A stretch of 64,000 nucleotides of DNA from Hyposmocoma kahamanoa (GCF_003589595.1 NW_020653718.1:1463586-1527585), one strand, 5' to 3'. Shown: positions 21,659 through 32,604, counted from the stretch's first letter. Numbers and translations are program-made. The notes: generated from the letters alone by a model not told the origin.

Positions 21659-22544
21659 TTTGAAATCAATGTCAAATAATCTTTATTTCAAAGGTAAGCA
21701 AATTACACTTGAAATCGTCGTATCCGCTCACGCGATGCGCTCCTCCTACCGCAAAATGGCGGCTATTTGGTTTCTCAAATTAGAAAAGCATTCAGTTTAA
21801 ATACAAGTTTTTATAAATAAAAATTATTATTCTGCATTGCTAAATAAATACCCTCCGTGCTACTAACAAAAACATCTCAAATAAAATGCAGTAATACACC
21901 GCAAATCCTACACTTAAAAAGCACTAATGAAATTTTTGGTGTACTTGGATAAATATGATAGTATTCCGTTTGAGTGGTTCTAACGTTTACCATGAAATTA
22001 CTCCTTATATATTAAGTATAGTTTATAGACATTTATATTCAGGGTAAACTTAAAAAACGCTGTATATATATTTTCAATAAATAAACACCGAAATCACCAG
22101 CCCAAACAATAACACACAGGATTGTCGTGACGTATTTTTGAAGTTGTTTATTTTTTAAATGACAGACCCATGCATTAAAAACTTTATGGTTTGCTAGAGT
22201 AACTAGTTACCGAAATAGCAATTAATATTAGTTCTTTTACCTGTTATAATTTCGATATCCGATAAATCGGTATAAAATCATCACCGGCACCTCTAGGTGT
22301 GGTATGCGTCTACGGCTGCAAGTATCGCGTGAGCGGATACTGATTAAACTCTATACTGCTCATTCGTAAGGCAGATTCCCCTGAGAAGAATGAGCAAGAA
22401 ACTCTAGTGGTCGCTCTTTGTAAATATCATTACAATATTTAATTTAAACCGGTCACTATCAAGGATTTTTGTCATCCATGTACGCAGAAGCTGTATTATA
22501 GCCTTTAGTATAAAGATTTTGTTTCACTATAGTTTTAAACCTCG
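21659..22544 (-). mobile_element. LINE A2, 3' end, split by a 621-bp element
   Basis: Plus-strand blocks 'CAAATAATCTTTATTTCA' and 'ATTACACTTGAAATCGT' (to 21718) match LINE A1 at 700-760. After the insertion the match resumes at 22344 with 'TAAACTCTATACTGCTCATT', 'CGTAAGGCAGATTCCCCTGA' and on to 'AGTTTTAAACCTCG'. Coding traces of the ORF2 end are present but decayed. Confidence 0.75.
21720..22340. mobile_element. 621-bp element with perfect 17-bp terminal inverted repeats
   Basis: Left end GTATCCGCTCACGCGAT (21720-21736) and right end its exact reverse complement (22324-22340). It interrupts LINE A2, which confirms that it is a mobile unit. No target duplication is visible, and about 8 bp of the LINE seem lost at the site. 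The interior is AT-rich and has no transposase frame. Superfamily unknown; one copy in this window. Confidence 0.75.
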
Positions 22545-23355
22545 GGGGTTAAGGAAGGGTTAATACCCTGGCCACACAGAGGCGGGAATTTTTGTGATGT
22601 ACGTGTTCTTATGAACCCTGTCACACAGAAACGCGCGGCGGCCGCGCGGCGAATAAGCGCGTCCGCAGCGAGAATTAAAATTTACGTTGTGGCGGGACTC
22701 CAACCGCTCGACCCTCTGATGCACTTCACTATCTTCTCAGACTTCGTGGAATAATGCGCTCGTGATAGGTACAGCAACGTCGTCGGAATGGCCGGACGCA
22801 GCAGAAAGTTCGGTCCTGTCGGTGCTGTGCACAGACGTATATCTAGATAGACGCTCCAAGTGTACGTATTTCGCGTGCCCAAAGTACGTGAAATTGACTT
22901 AGCTGCCGCTGCTACACTGCAGAACACGCTCGACAGTTATCGTACATAAACACCAGTGGAAAACGCAAAAAATGCATAATTGTACCATTATAAACTCCAA
23001 AAGCACCATAACTGTGGTTAAACGGGTAAACAGGGACGTTTCCTTACACGGGCAAGTTACTTTGTAATCAGAAGATGCATAATTTATTTTAAAAACCATA
23101 AAACAATTACTTTTGGTTTTGTATGAATTTCGAGAAAACAAATATGCAACCAAGTGTATGCCTCATGATTTGTAATATATTGCGGCTTTTACTTGGTGCG
23201 ATATTGTTGTGATCCTTTGTTAATATGCCATGAATATCGTACGAACGCACTTTTGTATAATGCATTCGGTTTCGTGGTACGGCCACGACGTTTCTTTGGC
23301 CAAATTTAACATTTAGTGATGTATACGCAACACTGTTCTCGATTCTAACCGATTT
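22545..23355. other. Unassigned stretch with a CpG-rich island
   Basis: 22610-22670 is strikingly CpG-rich ('CGCGCGGCGGCCGCGCGG'). An 81-codon minus frame (22682-22927) and part of a 134-codon minus frame (23107-23511) are open, but neither shows a domain; the second overlaps the plus-strand P-like relic. Confidence 0.35.
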
Positions 23356-23935
23356 TGAAAACAAAGGGACGAAAATTATTATGACCTTAGCAATATTATA
23401 AAAATATTCTTTAACTCTTTTGTTATAACGTTTATTAACGTTATCAGTAGTATCTGTAATTTCGAGAATATTTGCAGCACGTTGCCTCGAATGTCTGAAT
23501 ATAGTGAGCAAATAATTACATACATCGCCGGATATATAGTACGATTAATACAAAAAAAATTGTATGTAATGCAAAGAATTAACTGTGCGCTGTCTTTACA
23601 AATACCTGGAGTTGGTCATACGTATGAGTTCGTTGCTTTCGAGGACGAAGGTGGTCTAGTTTAATCCACCTAAGATGCTATACAAATATGCAGAGTAGCA
23701 GAGTTAGAAATCCGAGAAATAATAAACAAATCACAAAAATTTCACACGAGGCCATTATTAAATAAACCTTTTCAGATTAATAAGATTTTACCATATTTGG
23801 TCAATGGTAACATTTTCATTCGTCTTGCCATTTATCAATTTGATCAATTACCAACAGAAAACCATCTAGTAAAATTAATTAAGGCAGTCGCAATTTCATA
23901 TATTGACGTGCTTTTTCATTATTTAAGTTAATCAA
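23356..23935 (+). pseudogene. P-element-like (THAP-family) transposase, C-terminal relic
   Basis: The plus strand encodes 'MSEYSEQIITYIAGYIVRLI', then 'QKKLYVM', 'EFVAFEDEGGLV', a stop, a second stop three codons on, and 'DAIQICRVAELEIREIINK'. The order 'YIAGY(I/V)VRK...GGL..PS..V..IC..AE..(F/I)R' is the conserved C-terminal region of P-element/THAP9-like transposases. The usual first Cys after 'QKK' is missing. Frame is open upstream to about 23356. With two stops it is a pseudogene. The motif is seen; the family name is from memory of such proteins, without a search. Confidence 0.55.
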
Positions 23936-25745
23936 TAAGATCTTCTATTATAACAAGCTCATTTTATTGGAAGGACATTATTTTAACATTTGAAGTCGTT
24001 TAAAAATTAAAGTCTTAATTTTTTTTAAGTAATCAACATATTTTAAAAATAAGAAAAATAAAGAACTTAATTATCTTATTCTAGTATTTTTCTACTGTAT
24101 TAATATTACAACTACTTGTAATCAACAAACACTTTAACAAAAATTTTTCTATTAAGGATCGATTAATTGAATGGAATACGTGTGTTTACGCGTATTCCGT
24201 TCAATCAATCGATTTACAGCGAGCGGAAGGAGGTTTCCATCACTTTTGTGAAGACGTCTGTCGACGCTTGTTTATATTAGAGGCTTCTGGTGACCTACAT
24301 ACGTAACAGCGTTGGTTAATAACGCAATACAATGCGACTCAAAAAACAACGGATCACATTAAAAAACTGTGATAGTTCCTATTTAATATTACATAAAGTA
24401 CTTAATTAAAAACAACACTGACGTAAAAAAAGACTTCTAAGTTATGGGTACGAAAAATTTGATGTGTATTGAGTGGTATTCCCTAATTGAGCGGCTCAAT
24501 ACGTAAGTTATAGTGTACTAACTTTGTTTAAAAGTTTGTTAGTAACTGGATATGGATTCTTGTTATCCGAAATAAATGCTTAATGTGATTGTTATTTATT
24601 ATATTTTATATATTATTATTTAAGAATACTATATATATCTATATATAAAAATAAACATTTGTTTTAGATTCTTTAACTGACATTTTTTTTAACCTATCTT
24701 CTAATTAAATGGATATGTTTGTATTGTCGCACATGAACTAAGTCATCACTTCTGTTAACATTATCCTAACGTAATTAATTCCTTTCCGTAATTAATTCTC
24801 TTCCGAGTCTAACTGATATAATAATTTAGGCCCTAACTGAATCTTTATAGATAAGAAACTTTTTCAGAATAAAATAGAAGTTTCCGCTCGTGTTCTCCTT
24901 TTATGAAATATGAATAATTAGAACAAATGAAAAAATTAAATGGAAATTACTTTTTGTATTATTTGCAAATGTAAAACTCTTACTTTGAATAAATCTAATT
25001 TCACTTTAGCATATCGTTTATTTGTAATATAAATCAAAAGTATACTTTAGCATTATAATTCCATTTATTTGATGTATTAGTATTTTTATAGTCTTATTAA
25101 ATAGTTTAAATTCATTAGCGACCCAAAGTTATAACCCCTGTCCCAAACTGCACTTCAGCAATACCAACAAATTCATACGTAACTCGGTCACAACACAACA
25201 CAATCGGTGACAAGGGTCAAATTGGATGTCTAATGAATAAGCCCTTCGCTCCTTGGTGTTAGTGAAACGAATTCGAAGAAAACATTTGCTGTGAGATTTA
25301 TTGTAATATTTACAATTAAATATTGTTTAAGAAATTACCTACTATGCTAATACATCGTTATTATAGATATTATTCATAAAGTTTTTTTTTTTGCTAGTTA
25401 GTTTTTTTTTAGGAATTTGCGAGAGATATGTTCTGTCACAAGGTACCTGGCTGAGTGAAGAAATAGATTTTTCAAAGATGGCGCTTTGGCAAAAATGTCG
25501 TTAAGAAACCAAAACAAAGACCTGTCACAAGCACATAGAAAAATTCGTATCGCAGCTGAATCGAAGGATTTTTTTTTTTTCAATTTTTTCGATCTTTGCA
25601 ATTAAGACGCTGAAAAGCGTCGATGACGTTGAGCCAGCGATGGTTTTAAGCCACGCCTACTATATTACAATTATGAAATGAATTAGCTAGCTAGGTGCAG
25701 TGCGAATGACGTATCCATCCTGTAACGGGTCTCAGCTATCACTGC
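23936..25745. other. Long unassigned AT-rich stretch
   Basis: About 1.8 kb with no repeat match or coding motif apart from the hairpin at 24160-24211. A 67-codon minus frame (25398-25601) is Lys/Ser-rich and without motif. Confidence 0.4.
24160..24211. repeat. 52-bp hairpin-forming inverted repeat
   Basis: Arms of 21 nt (24160-24180 and 24191-24211) around a 10-nt loop; only two mismatches, both of which would be G-U pairs in RNA. Core of the arm: 'GGAATACG'. Confidence 0.75.
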
Positions 25746-26308
25746 TAGAGATGGGAAAAAATGCCTATTTTTTTAAACGTTTCAACGTTATGCTTTTTTT
25801 TAAAGCGTGCTTTTTTCACTTAAACGCTTTTTAGTTTGAAACTAACAAAATCGTTTAGAAAACAATTATGCGCATAGACTCATGTTAGAAACAGCTTGCA
25901 ACGTTGTGTTAATAGCAAGAGTGATAAGTAAGTTTTTTTGTGAAAAACGATTTATGTTTTTATTTATGACATAACATTTTGTTCATTGGCGTTTAAAAGC
26001 GTTCAAAAACTTAAGTTGTTTAACTTTTGCAGTTGTTAACTGTTGAAATGGAAAATACTGCTTATTTATTTAACGTTAAAACGTATGTGTAAGATGCGTG
26101 CTTGTAAAAGCGCTTTTTAGTTTGACGCTTAAAAAGTCGTTAAGAAAAACGTAGCGCGTAGACTTTATGTTTAAAAAAGCTTGCAATGTTATGTTGAATT
26201 AATTTGTTTAGGAAACATAGATGGCGCTACTTGAAAAAAGCGTGCTTATGCGCTTATTTTTAAAAGCAGACTTTTTTTAAATGCTTTTCGTTTAAACACC
26301 CACCTCTA
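25746..26308. mobile_element. hAT-like MITE J
   Basis: Begins TAGAGATGGG and ends CCCACCTCTA (inverted, one mismatch), and is flanked by a perfect 8-bp target duplication, ATCACTGC, at 25738-25745 and 26309-26316. The termini match the TAG(A/G)G(A/G)TGGG ends known for many hAT elements. The interior is full of diverged GCTTTTT/AAAAAGC words in both orientations (for example 'AAACGCTTTTTAGTTTG'), i.e. subterminal repeats. No coding capacity. 563 bp. Confidence 0.85.
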
Positions 26309-26316
26309 ATCACTGC

Positions 26317-26875
26317 CGACCTTCGTATACGTAAAAGAGAAGAAACTACCAATAGTTTGCGCGCGTTTCAAAAAGGTCTATTTCCAAAATTAGGTTCAAA
26401 ATGGAAAAAAATAAAACAACCACGTTTATTAGATAATACTTTATTTTTCAAAATTTTATTAATTTTACTTGGTATACTACGGATATATTTGCGTTGATAG
26501 CGTAAAATAAGACGTAACTTTGAATTTTTTTTTAACTAGTAAATATTGTAAAATTGTATTTTGGGAACAACAACATTTTATTTTAGATAATATGATGGAG
26601 AATAATATATATTTTTTCCACTGCCACAAGTTGAACAGATCTTGCTAAAAACGCTTTAAAGTGAAGCGTAATTGACCGATTCAACGTCTTAACATTTCGC
26701 CCTTCCCACCAAATAATATGGTAATATGCTGCTGCGGTAGTTTTCATTTTATTGCATATCCGGTGTTTATAGCGTTAATTAGACCTTGTAATTTTTTTTC
26801 GTAATATTTCTATGGATATTTATAAAAGTACATTAATTTAATTGGCCCCGTAATGTACATTATAATATTATTCCT
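26317..26875. other. Unassigned stretch
   Basis: AT-rich; nothing recognised except a weak resemblance of 26640-26710 to the GCTTTA-rich interior of element J. Confidence 0.3.
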
Positions 26876-26879
26876 TTAA

Positions 26880-27340
26880 GAGGGAGCAGAGGAAAAATTC
26901 CTAATCTTCGATTTGATTTTAGAGGGGTATATCCACTTTAAAGTTAAAAATAAAATAAAAATACAATATTGTATGAGTAACTGCACGATATATATTTAAG
27001 CATAGACATTAATCAGAAACATAAAACAATAAAGTTTCCTCGATAGATAAAAATCACGAAAGGACCTGTAATTTTCACATTTTTTCGATTTATCCTCGAA
27101 ATGCTACAGGTTATTAGGACAAAAATTAGATAATTAATTATATTTATGTATGATCGACAACTGTCACTACGGATTTTTTTAAATCCCTTTACTTTTAGAG
27201 TTATTCCGCTAAAACGAATTTGGTACTTTTAATGCGCAAAATTCAACATCACCTGTCGCATGTCACGCGAACTTCAGGCATATATTTGTTTCACAAATTT
27301 GGGCGGAGCCAATGTCAAAACTTTTTTGGCATGCTCCCTC
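26880..27340 (+). mobile_element. TTAA-flanked MITE family E, copy 1
   Basis: Ends GAGGGAGCA / TGCTCCCTC are perfect 9-bp inverted repeats, extended imperfectly inward. TTAA lies directly outside both ends (26876-26879 and 27341-27344), the target duplication of piggyBac-type elements. 461 bp, no transposase. A second, 5'-altered copy with the same interior lies at 58277-58687 in the same orientation. Confidence 0.75.
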
Positions 27341-27344
27341 TTAA

Positions 27345-28010
27345 TGTCTAAACACTCTTTTCACACGAATAATACCATAACAAGTTAGTACAGATTATGC
27401 AATCGTTAATTTTTTCCGTAAGTGATGATAACCATTAAATTCGCGTAAGAAACACATTAAAACAATTATATTCGTTTGTTCTTATTATTTTTATATAGAA
27501 TGTATTTGCATTACGTTACTATTAATTTTTTGATACCATACATCAACGAATATTATTCTAATTGTACTATTACTGTATACACTATCGCTTGGATTTCATT
27601 CGAATAAAGTCGTAATATCATATTACCGTTACCTTTTTTGACACCACATTTCAATTAATAATACATACGGTAATGCATTAATACTGACTACGAAATCTTT
27701 GGGTTTACACGCGAATAATATGGTAATGATGCGTTGTATACTTTGGCTTGCAATTTCAGTAATATTATTTTCATCAATAACTTATTTAGTAAAACTAACA
27801 CAATAATATCATAAAAGAAAATAAACTGTAAAAAATTAGCTTTGTTTTGACATAGAAATAACTATCCTACGATGCATTCGAGCTCAGATATATCATACCC
27901 AAAAAATGGTTTTCTATTTTTCCTGTAAAATTTAGAATTATCGGTTACCATATTACTCGCTGGGGAGTATAACAAACTAGTGGAGTAATTTCACAATAAA
28001 AAATTAATAC
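27345..28010. other. Unassigned stretch
   Basis: Contains several diverged copies of a word like 'GAATAATATGGTAATGATG' in both orientations (27368, 27610, 27713, 27945), suggesting a decayed DNA element whose limits I could not set. Confidence 0.3.
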
Positions 28011-28018
28011 CATGGTGA

Positions 28019-28303
28019 CATTGACTTACAAATAAATCGACGACAGGTCTAATACAAAAACGAAAAAAATGTCCCAAGTCAACCTATTTAAACGTAGTGA
28101 CATGTAAAGGAATATGAAAAAGCTAAAACGTTGAATTTAAATTGTAATGTCATCGCAGTACTGTCTAATTTTGCTTGCTTCGCTGTCAGTCGAACAAACG
28201 AAGACTAAAGCGTGAATGACGCTCTGTATACGATTTCAACGCCCTATAAGTTCGAAAACACTTTTTAGCGCGGACCCGACGTCCATATAATTGTAAGTCA
28301 ATG
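28019..28303 (+). mobile_element. hAT-like MITE family N, copy 1
   Basis: Both ends read CATTGACTTACAA inward. Target duplication CATGGTGA (28011-28018) and CATGGTGT (28304-28311), 7 of 8 identical. 285 bp, non-coding. The other copy is at 55751-56040 in the opposite orientation. Confidence 0.8.
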
Positions 28304-28311
28304 CATGGTGT

Positions 28312-28631
28312 TGAAATATCTTGACATTCAATTATACTTAATGTCGCTTGAAACTTCGCTTATATTAACAATAAGTAGGTATCAATTAATCCATCTGTTA
28401 ATTCTACGCAAAATCTACGCCATCTTGGCTGAAAACCGAGCAGAAAATCTTTTTAATTTAATGCCAATTTTTATTTTCAGCTCTCAAGGGAAATCTGTAA
28501 CGTTATTAATAATTTTTTTCAATAGAATTTAGATAAGTAATTAAAATAAAAATCATTATTTCGTTGATTCAATTTACTTTCTAATGAGGGTTTACATCAT
28601 AATACCTTTATAAATATGGTACAACTTTTAA
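28312..28631. other. Unassigned stretch
   Basis: A 75-codon plus frame begins in the flank of N1; no motif. Nothing else seen. Confidence 0.3.
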
Positions 28632-28945
28632 CCTACAAGAGCTAAACGGTTCACTACCAAGGATTTTTGTCATCCACGAACAGTGAAGCTGTGCAATAAC
28701 CTATAGTAGAAAGTTTTTTTCACTACAGACAAATTTTGAATATCGGAATCTTATTATAGAACGTATAACACTGCCCTTTAAATGAATTTGCGAAGACGGT
28801 TGTCAAGGACAGCTAGTTTATATTTATTCCTCATATTAATGTTATATCTGTAACTATTTTTCATATATAAAATATTATTCTAAACATAAAACACATTTTC
28901 ATAAATGCCCCTTGATGCTAAGTGTAAGAATATTAATTATTTTTT
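28632..28945 (-). mobile_element. LINE A3, decayed 3' fragment
   Basis: Plus-strand words 'CAAGGATTTTTGTCATCCA', 'ATCGGAATCTTATTATAGAA' and 'CACATTTTCATAAATG' line up in order with LINE A1 (905-1200). More diverged than A1 and lacking the 3' tail. Confidence 0.65.
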
Positions 28946-29294
28946 TAAATCTGCCAATCATAATTTCATAAACCATATTTTAATGGCGTGCTTTTCAGCG
29001 TTTTGAACCAGAATTCTATTGTCTATGGTATTCTATATTCTATTTTCTTTAGTAAATCCAGAGAACAAAATTAACATTTTAACAAAAACCATAATTATAA
29101 GGTTTAATTTTAAGCGAACACTATTCGACCACAACTTCACCGGGTTACCAGCGACCATTTTTGTCAATGTCTTACAGCGAACCTTTATGAATGTGTGTAC
29201 TTTGAATTGAGCTCGTAGGTTTAGAATTCCGAATTGATGCCGGCTTTGCTTGGATCCGTTATTGTGATTGGCTGACATCGGTTGGTTACAATTA
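28946..29294. other. Unassigned stretch
   Basis: Part of a 138-codon minus frame (29033-29449). The piece 'MVAGNPVKLWSNSVRL' looks less random than usual, but I know no protein that it matches. Confidence 0.3.
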
Positions 29295-29690
29295 GAAAGA
29301 AAGAAAGAAAATACATTTATTTGTTTACCACAATGACAAAAGACAAAAGACAAAAAAAAGAGAAAACGGAACAAAACAGAACTAAAACAAAACACGATCA
29401 AAACATCCAACGTAAAACATAAATATATAATTACGAAACAAAAACACAAACAAACACAAAATAAAAATGTATCTACAAAAATTAGATAAAATTAAATGAG
29501 GAACTATTCATACAAATAATAAAAAGAAGACTAAATATTGAGATACATTGTGCGGTGCCAGCCGCGGTAACAAAAGGGTCACAAACTCAGTATTTGCTGT
29601 AAAACGCAACGCGTTCCCAGCACTGATTTTCAGTTAAGACCCTAAGTGAGGTCACGGAACAACATTTGCAAGCATATTTTGGTACTTGAA
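29295..29690 (-). mobile_element. Probable LINE 3' UTR with TTTC tail
   Basis: Minus-strand end marked by (GAAA)n at 29295-29310 followed by 'CATTTATTTGTTTACCACAA', the layout of other LINE ends here. No coding motif. The piece 'GTGCCAGCCGCGGTAAC' inside it is discussed under rejected items. Confidence 0.4.
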
Positions 29691-29739
29691 TATAACAGTA
29701 AAATAATTATATATACGTACATATTAAAACTGTAACAGA

Positions 29740-29774
29740 TGTGTGTGTGTGAGTGTGTGTGTGTGTGTTGTGTA
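29740..29774. repeat. TG microsatellite
   Basis: Imperfect (TG)n tract. Confidence 0.9.
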
Positions 29775-29874
29775 TGTTTAAATACTTCCAAATAATTTAT
29801 GTATAACTATGAAAATACATTATAATAATTAATACGTATACACCTACTAATAGGTATACGTATATACCTACATC

Positions 29875-30187
29875 AAGCAACTAATATATTATATAACAAA
29901 TGTGTATAAAAAGTATAAATAAATAGGTGCTGGAAAAAGTTAACACAATCCCTTTTGATTTTCCAGCAGGAGAGCCTTAAGCTTGCGCTTAAAAGCATTC
30001 CTACTAGAAGTGTCATGAAGAGAAGGGGGTAGATCATTCCAGCACTTGGATGACGCAAACCTGAAACTTCCTTTGAAAGCTGCTGTGCGGTGAGCAGGAA
30101 CGATAGCCCGAACCTTGTATTTAAAATGGTTTTGAGACCAACGAAGTTTGCCATAGAGATACTCAGGGAAGCATATTCCAATTACAA
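29875..30187 (-). mobile_element. LINE ORF2 C-terminus (Jockey-like)
   Basis: The minus strand encodes 'VRAIVPAHRTAAFKGSFRFA', 'SSKCWNDLPPSLHDTSSRNA', 'FKRKLKALLLENQKG' and a stop at about 29940. This is the classic '(F)R..A...WN.LP..L.....(F)K..L...L' end of Jockey-like ORF2. Its upstream part is cut off where a second minus-strand LINE begins at about 30190. Confidence 0.75.
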
Positions 30188-30189
30188 GT

Positions 30190-31140
30190 TATTATTTATT
30201 TATTTACTTATTTATTCATGGAAAACCAATAGCTTCTTACATTTAATAACAACAGCAACATAAACATAAAGCCAATTACAGGTTTCCGCCTATAGCTTCA
30301 AACAAATCATACTCGAGCAATAAACAAACGAACAATAAACAGTATTTCCTAACATCATGCACTTACATAAATATTACAATCGAATACCTGCGCTAATCAC
30401 AAATTATTTAATAAACATCGGTAAATAGAATGTCAGCGAGTTAACATATCAATTGTTCAACATTACGATTGCATATTATATCAACTTCCAGGTCATGATT
30501 GCTCAGCACACTATCCAAGCTCTTGCTAGCTTTACATAGAAAACTGTTTTGTCTGTAGTTAGTCCTCGCTAAGGGAACTACAATAGGGTGATAGTGTCTT
30601 ATAGAACGAGTAGGTACAATAAACGTTATATCACCCAATAAATCAAAGCAGTCAACATTACCATATAAAATGTTTAGAATATACGCAATATCAAATATTT
30701 TTTGGGGAATATTTAGTGGTAATAGATTCTGATCTTTACAGAGACGTGGGTAGTCGCATGAATTATAAGACTTAATCGTTTTATAGCATAAGAATTTAAT
30801 AAATTTATTTTGGACTCGTTTAATTCAGTCAATATAGACTTGGTATCTCGGACTCCAATTTTGGGAATATATTCCAACTTACTACGAACATATGCACAAT
30901 ATAATATTCGTAAAGTTCTTGGCTTTGTGAAACAGACAGAGTTACGCATTATGAATCCCAGAGGCTAGTAGCCATAGAGATAACATCATCAATATGAGCA
31001 TCAAAGATCAGTTCTGAGTCATGGTTGACACCCAGATCCCTCATGACTGTCTTCCGTTCTAGATATCGATTTTTCCAACTGTAAGAAATAAAAATAGTTT
31101 TGACCTTTAGCGAAAAAGTCGTTAAAAACATCTCTCTTGA
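30190..31140 (-). mobile_element. Second LINE with TTTA tail, ORF2 remnants
   Basis: 3' tail (TTTA)n at 30192-30222, UTR, then minus-strand ORF2 pieces in order: 'VMRDLGVNHDSELIFDAHID' (31070-31000), 'TLRILYCAYVRSKLEYI' (30915-30860), further decayed sequence, and 'RSIRHYHPI' near the C-terminus (30600-30570). This is the standard order '(V)RDLGV..D..L.F..HI', 'L..LY...VRS.LEY' of the region following RT. Frameshifts and stops throughout. Abutting the previous LINE suggests insertion into it. Confidence 0.75.
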
Positions 31141-31370
31141 ATCTTTGCCTACCCTAATAAATGTGTTAAAATTTCTTTTTTAAAAATTGCGTTCGTTGTT
31201 AACAGAACATACATTATACATGTTGGTTCTATTTCATTATTTTACTCATTACATAATTAGGGTCTTAAAATGTCGTACCTACTACTTAGGCGACTCGGCA
31301 AAGTCCCGTGGCCTAAACCCGATACTCGACTTTAAGAACCAAATACTATTAAAGTTCCCTATTCTTTTTA
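31141..31370. other. Unassigned spacer
   Basis: AT-rich; nothing recognised. Confidence 0.3.
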
Positions 31371-31478
31371 CGGTACGCCTGTCTACTGCAGTTCCAGTGC
31401 CACTCAGAGCCTTAAATCGCGCAAGATCTAAGGGACATTTGGGTTCATATGCCTGTAATTTGACCTGCAGCTTGTGAC
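31371..31478 (-). mobile_element. Retroposon B, copy 6, middle part
   Basis: Words 'ACGCCTGTCTACTGCAGTTC', 'AGTGCCACTCAGAGCCTTAA' and 'CATATGCCTGTAATTTGACC' place it in B; both ends are missing. Confidence 0.65.
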
Positions 31479-31726
31479 GATGCAACCATTTTCATCGTCA
31501 TACCACCTTTTCTCTGGTTCCTGGCCACCTACTTTGAAATTTTAAATCGTACTTAAGTTCTTTTTTCTTCGTCACCCACTTTTCTTCTTTCCATCGCTAC
31601 TCTCTACTAAATATCCGAAGCGAGCACATGTGCTCGACTTCACATAAAATTCTGACCAGTTAAATCGTAACCTAACTGCTTGTAAAGTATTATATTTGTA
31701 GAACCATTGAAAATCAAGAAGCACAG

Positions 31727-32360
31727 TATTTTAAAATCCTGTTCCATCCCACTTCACCTAGCTATCTACGTGAGCGTTTTCAATACCGTCAGGCTATGGG
31801 TGACCGCCTGCGTGCTGGCACCAATTTGTCCCTCGTCCTTCCACAACACAGTTCCCAAAAATATTCCAACTCGTTCACAGTAAATGCTGCCCGTATGTGG
31901 AACCTTCTCCCGGTCGAGGTCAGACAGTCGCCTTCGGTTCGGGTTTTCAAGGGTGCTCTTTTGAAGTTTTGGGATTGTTCAGACTCTACATGTTAGAGCT
32001 TTTGAAATATTTATTTACATTTGATATATTTATTTATAGTTTTATTTTGTACATTCAATTTATTATAGACTTTGTATGTATTAATGTATCAACATTACAT
32101 AATATATATATATTCGTATGTACATTTGATTTATTAAATTGATCAGTGTATTTATTGAGTATAGTATATTTCATTTCTTTACTTATCTATTTTTAGTGCT
32201 ACCCCAAAAACCAACTTTCCTCTCAGATTTTCAAAGGTTAGTTGGAAGAAATCTCTTTATGGGATAAGCTCGCCTCTGTACACAAATATTTAAATTATTT
32301 CTGAAATTTGTAAGTTACTTTGTGGTACAATAAAGTGTTTAAATAAAATAAATAAATTTC
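31727..32360 (+). mobile_element. LINE ORF2 C-terminus and full 3' UTR
   Basis: The plus strand encodes 'YRQAMGDRLRAGTNLSLVLP', 'SNSFTVNAARMWNLLPVEVR', 'QSPSVRVFKGALLKF' and stops near 31996. 'SF.V.AAR.WN.LP..(V/I)R.......FK..L' is a Jockey-like ORF2 end. A ~340-bp UTR follows with 'GTGGTACAATAAAGTGTTT' and an (AAAT)-rich tail at about 32340-32357. Confidence 0.75.
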
Positions 32361-32423
32361 TAGAAATTACAGGCCCTTTTGGGCCTTTACGCCTTTACCT
32401 GTTCTTTTCCCTTCCTGTACAGG

Positions 32424-32527
32424 GTCAAGAGCTCCTGAAGCTTGACATTTAAGATTGAAATCCAACTCTGCCGCTTTCGATAAGAACGGTCCAAAGTACA
32501 AAGTGTCAAGTTTGCCCTGCTCTTGAC
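32424..32527. mobile_element. Short inverted-repeat element L, copy 1
   Basis: 104 bp bounded by GTCAAGAGC and GCTCTTGAC with imperfect inverted continuation ('AAGCTTGACA' ... 'TGTCAAGTTT'). The same element is at 44594-44697. Interior block 'CGATAAGAACGGTCC' is shared. Confidence 0.65.
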
Positions 32528-32604
32528 TGTACTCTTTCTTTATTTCTACAATAAAATTCTTGTGAACGGAGATTTGTATTTAATTACGCGAGGCCCGCTT
32601 CACA

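Noticed and set aside
23107..23511. 134-codon minus-strand frame
   Set aside because: It overlaps the plus-strand P-like transposase motif, which has recognisable conserved residues; the minus product matches nothing.
29033..29449. 138-codon minus-strand frame
   Set aside because: The N-terminal third is translated from a GAAA-tailed LINE end; the rest has no known match and no start of its own.
29560..29577. 'GTGCCAGCCGCGGTAAC' resembles the universal 530-loop of small-subunit rRNA
   Set aside because: The flanks do not continue any rRNA sequence, and the string lies in a LINE-like 3' UTR; the core is shortened relative to real rRNA. Treated as coincidence.
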